From assembly GCF_026241105.1 (NCBI RefSeq), contig NZ_JAPFFT010000027.1, positions 1 through 51,130 of the forward strand: a DNA stretch of 51,130 nucleotides, read 5' to 3'. The notes below the pieces were generated by a model. It was not told where the DNA came from, did not search any database, and saw nothing but the letters and a program-made list of their open reading frames with translations. The position numbers were made by a program, and so were the translations under genes. Origin of the DNA: Arthrobacter rhizophilus (GTDB taxonomy: Bacteria > Actinomycetota > Actinomycetes > Actinomycetales > Micrococcaceae). Shown in pieces: positions 51,055 through 51,130 of this stretch. Within the stretch, counting starts at the first letter, position 1; each line of letters begins with the position of its first letter.

Positions 51055-51130
51055 GGCAAAGTCAACTGGTCAGAGCAACGCTCGGGTTTAGGCTGCCTGC
51101 AGCAGCTGGTTGAGCCGGTTGGCTGGGGTT
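51055..51130 (-). mobile_element. End of an IS30-like insertion sequence (3' end, partial)
   Basis: The terminal repeat at 51055-51083 begins GGCAAAGTCA. On the minus strand an open frame enters from the window edge and ends at TAA (51088-51090) with TPANRLNQLLQAA. This resembles the C-terminus of IS30-type transposases, where TPA followed by a leucine-rich end is common. The match is short, so the family name is tentative. Confidence 0.55.

Noticed and set aside
1..51130. tRNA, rRNA or riboswitch genes
   Set aside because: No cloverleaf, rRNA signature or recognisable riboswitch core was seen in the gaps; a covariance-model search would be decisive.

Overview
The window is high-GC actinobacterial DNA. 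Gene content and style (GatCAB, LigA, an epsilon-type acyl-CoA carboxylase, a DUF222/HNH gene, many GTG starts, many leaderless starts) point to the Micrococcaceae, most likely an Arthrobacter/Paenarthrobacter-type soil bacterium. That is inferred from protein style; no search was run. Both ends stop inside what looks like an IS30-type insertion sequence, exactly 76 nt deep on each side, so the window is probably one whole assembly contig broken at a multicopy IS.

Layout. 0.1-6.4 kb: a carbohydrate ABC importer operon read leftward (two permeases, lipoprotein binding protein, LacI regulator, Gfo/Idh/MocA dehydrogenase), with a sigma-A-like promoter and LacI-type operator in front. 6.6-10.9 kb: a DUF5666 protein and gatCAB. 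10.9-12.7 kb: a decapitated response regulator, a RidA protein, a GNAT acetyltransferase and a repeat array. 12.7-17.4 kb: inositol-phosphatase-family enzyme, ligA, a secreted/anchored Pro-Ala-rich protein and a PP2C phosphatase. 17.5-21.2 kb: adenylate cyclase, PH-domain membrane protein, birA and an SDR. 21.3-31.9 kb: the acyl-CoA carboxylase locus (beta, epsilon, then after an 8 kb interval Maf and the biotinylated alpha subunit); the interval holds a DUF885 peptidase-like protein, a YbjQ protein and a TetR-MMPL exporter pair. 31.9-38.8 kb: an MHS transporter and, divergently, an assimilatory nitrate operon (NarK-type transporter, molybdopterin nitrate reductase, FAD/[2Fe-2S] electron-transfer subunit). 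38.8-42.9 kb: a decaying accessory patch (GNAT with an in-frame stop, frameshifted tyrosine phosphatase, RidA, DUF222-HNH, decapitated orphan RelE toxin). 42.9-46.9 kb: LpdA-like quinone reductase, purine nucleoside phosphorylase, a membrane protein and a YcnI copper-binding protein. 46.9-51.0 kb: an elaborate control region, a secreted GH68 levansucrase and a lipoprotein GH32 levanase.

How it works together. BirA, the alpha, beta and epsilon subunits and a shared palindrome (TTGTAG-N5-CTACA) in front of both carboxylase transcripts form one acyl-CoA carboxylation module. Levansucrase and levanase form a sucrose-to-fructan make-and-use pair. The nitrate genes overlap or nearly overlap and form one operon.

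The most unusual signals are non-coding. (1) A dispersed palindrome family with 24-27 bp arms around a 12-nt loop, whose arms covary between copies; the IS at both window ends sits as if inserted at the exact centre of that loop with a 2-bp duplication. (2) A second dispersed family with a 32-bp period and an inverted head pair, at 12.5 kb and on both sides of maf. (3) At least eight genes share TANNNT - 6 or 7 nt - start codon with no Shine-Dalgarno sequence, so they are probably leaderless.
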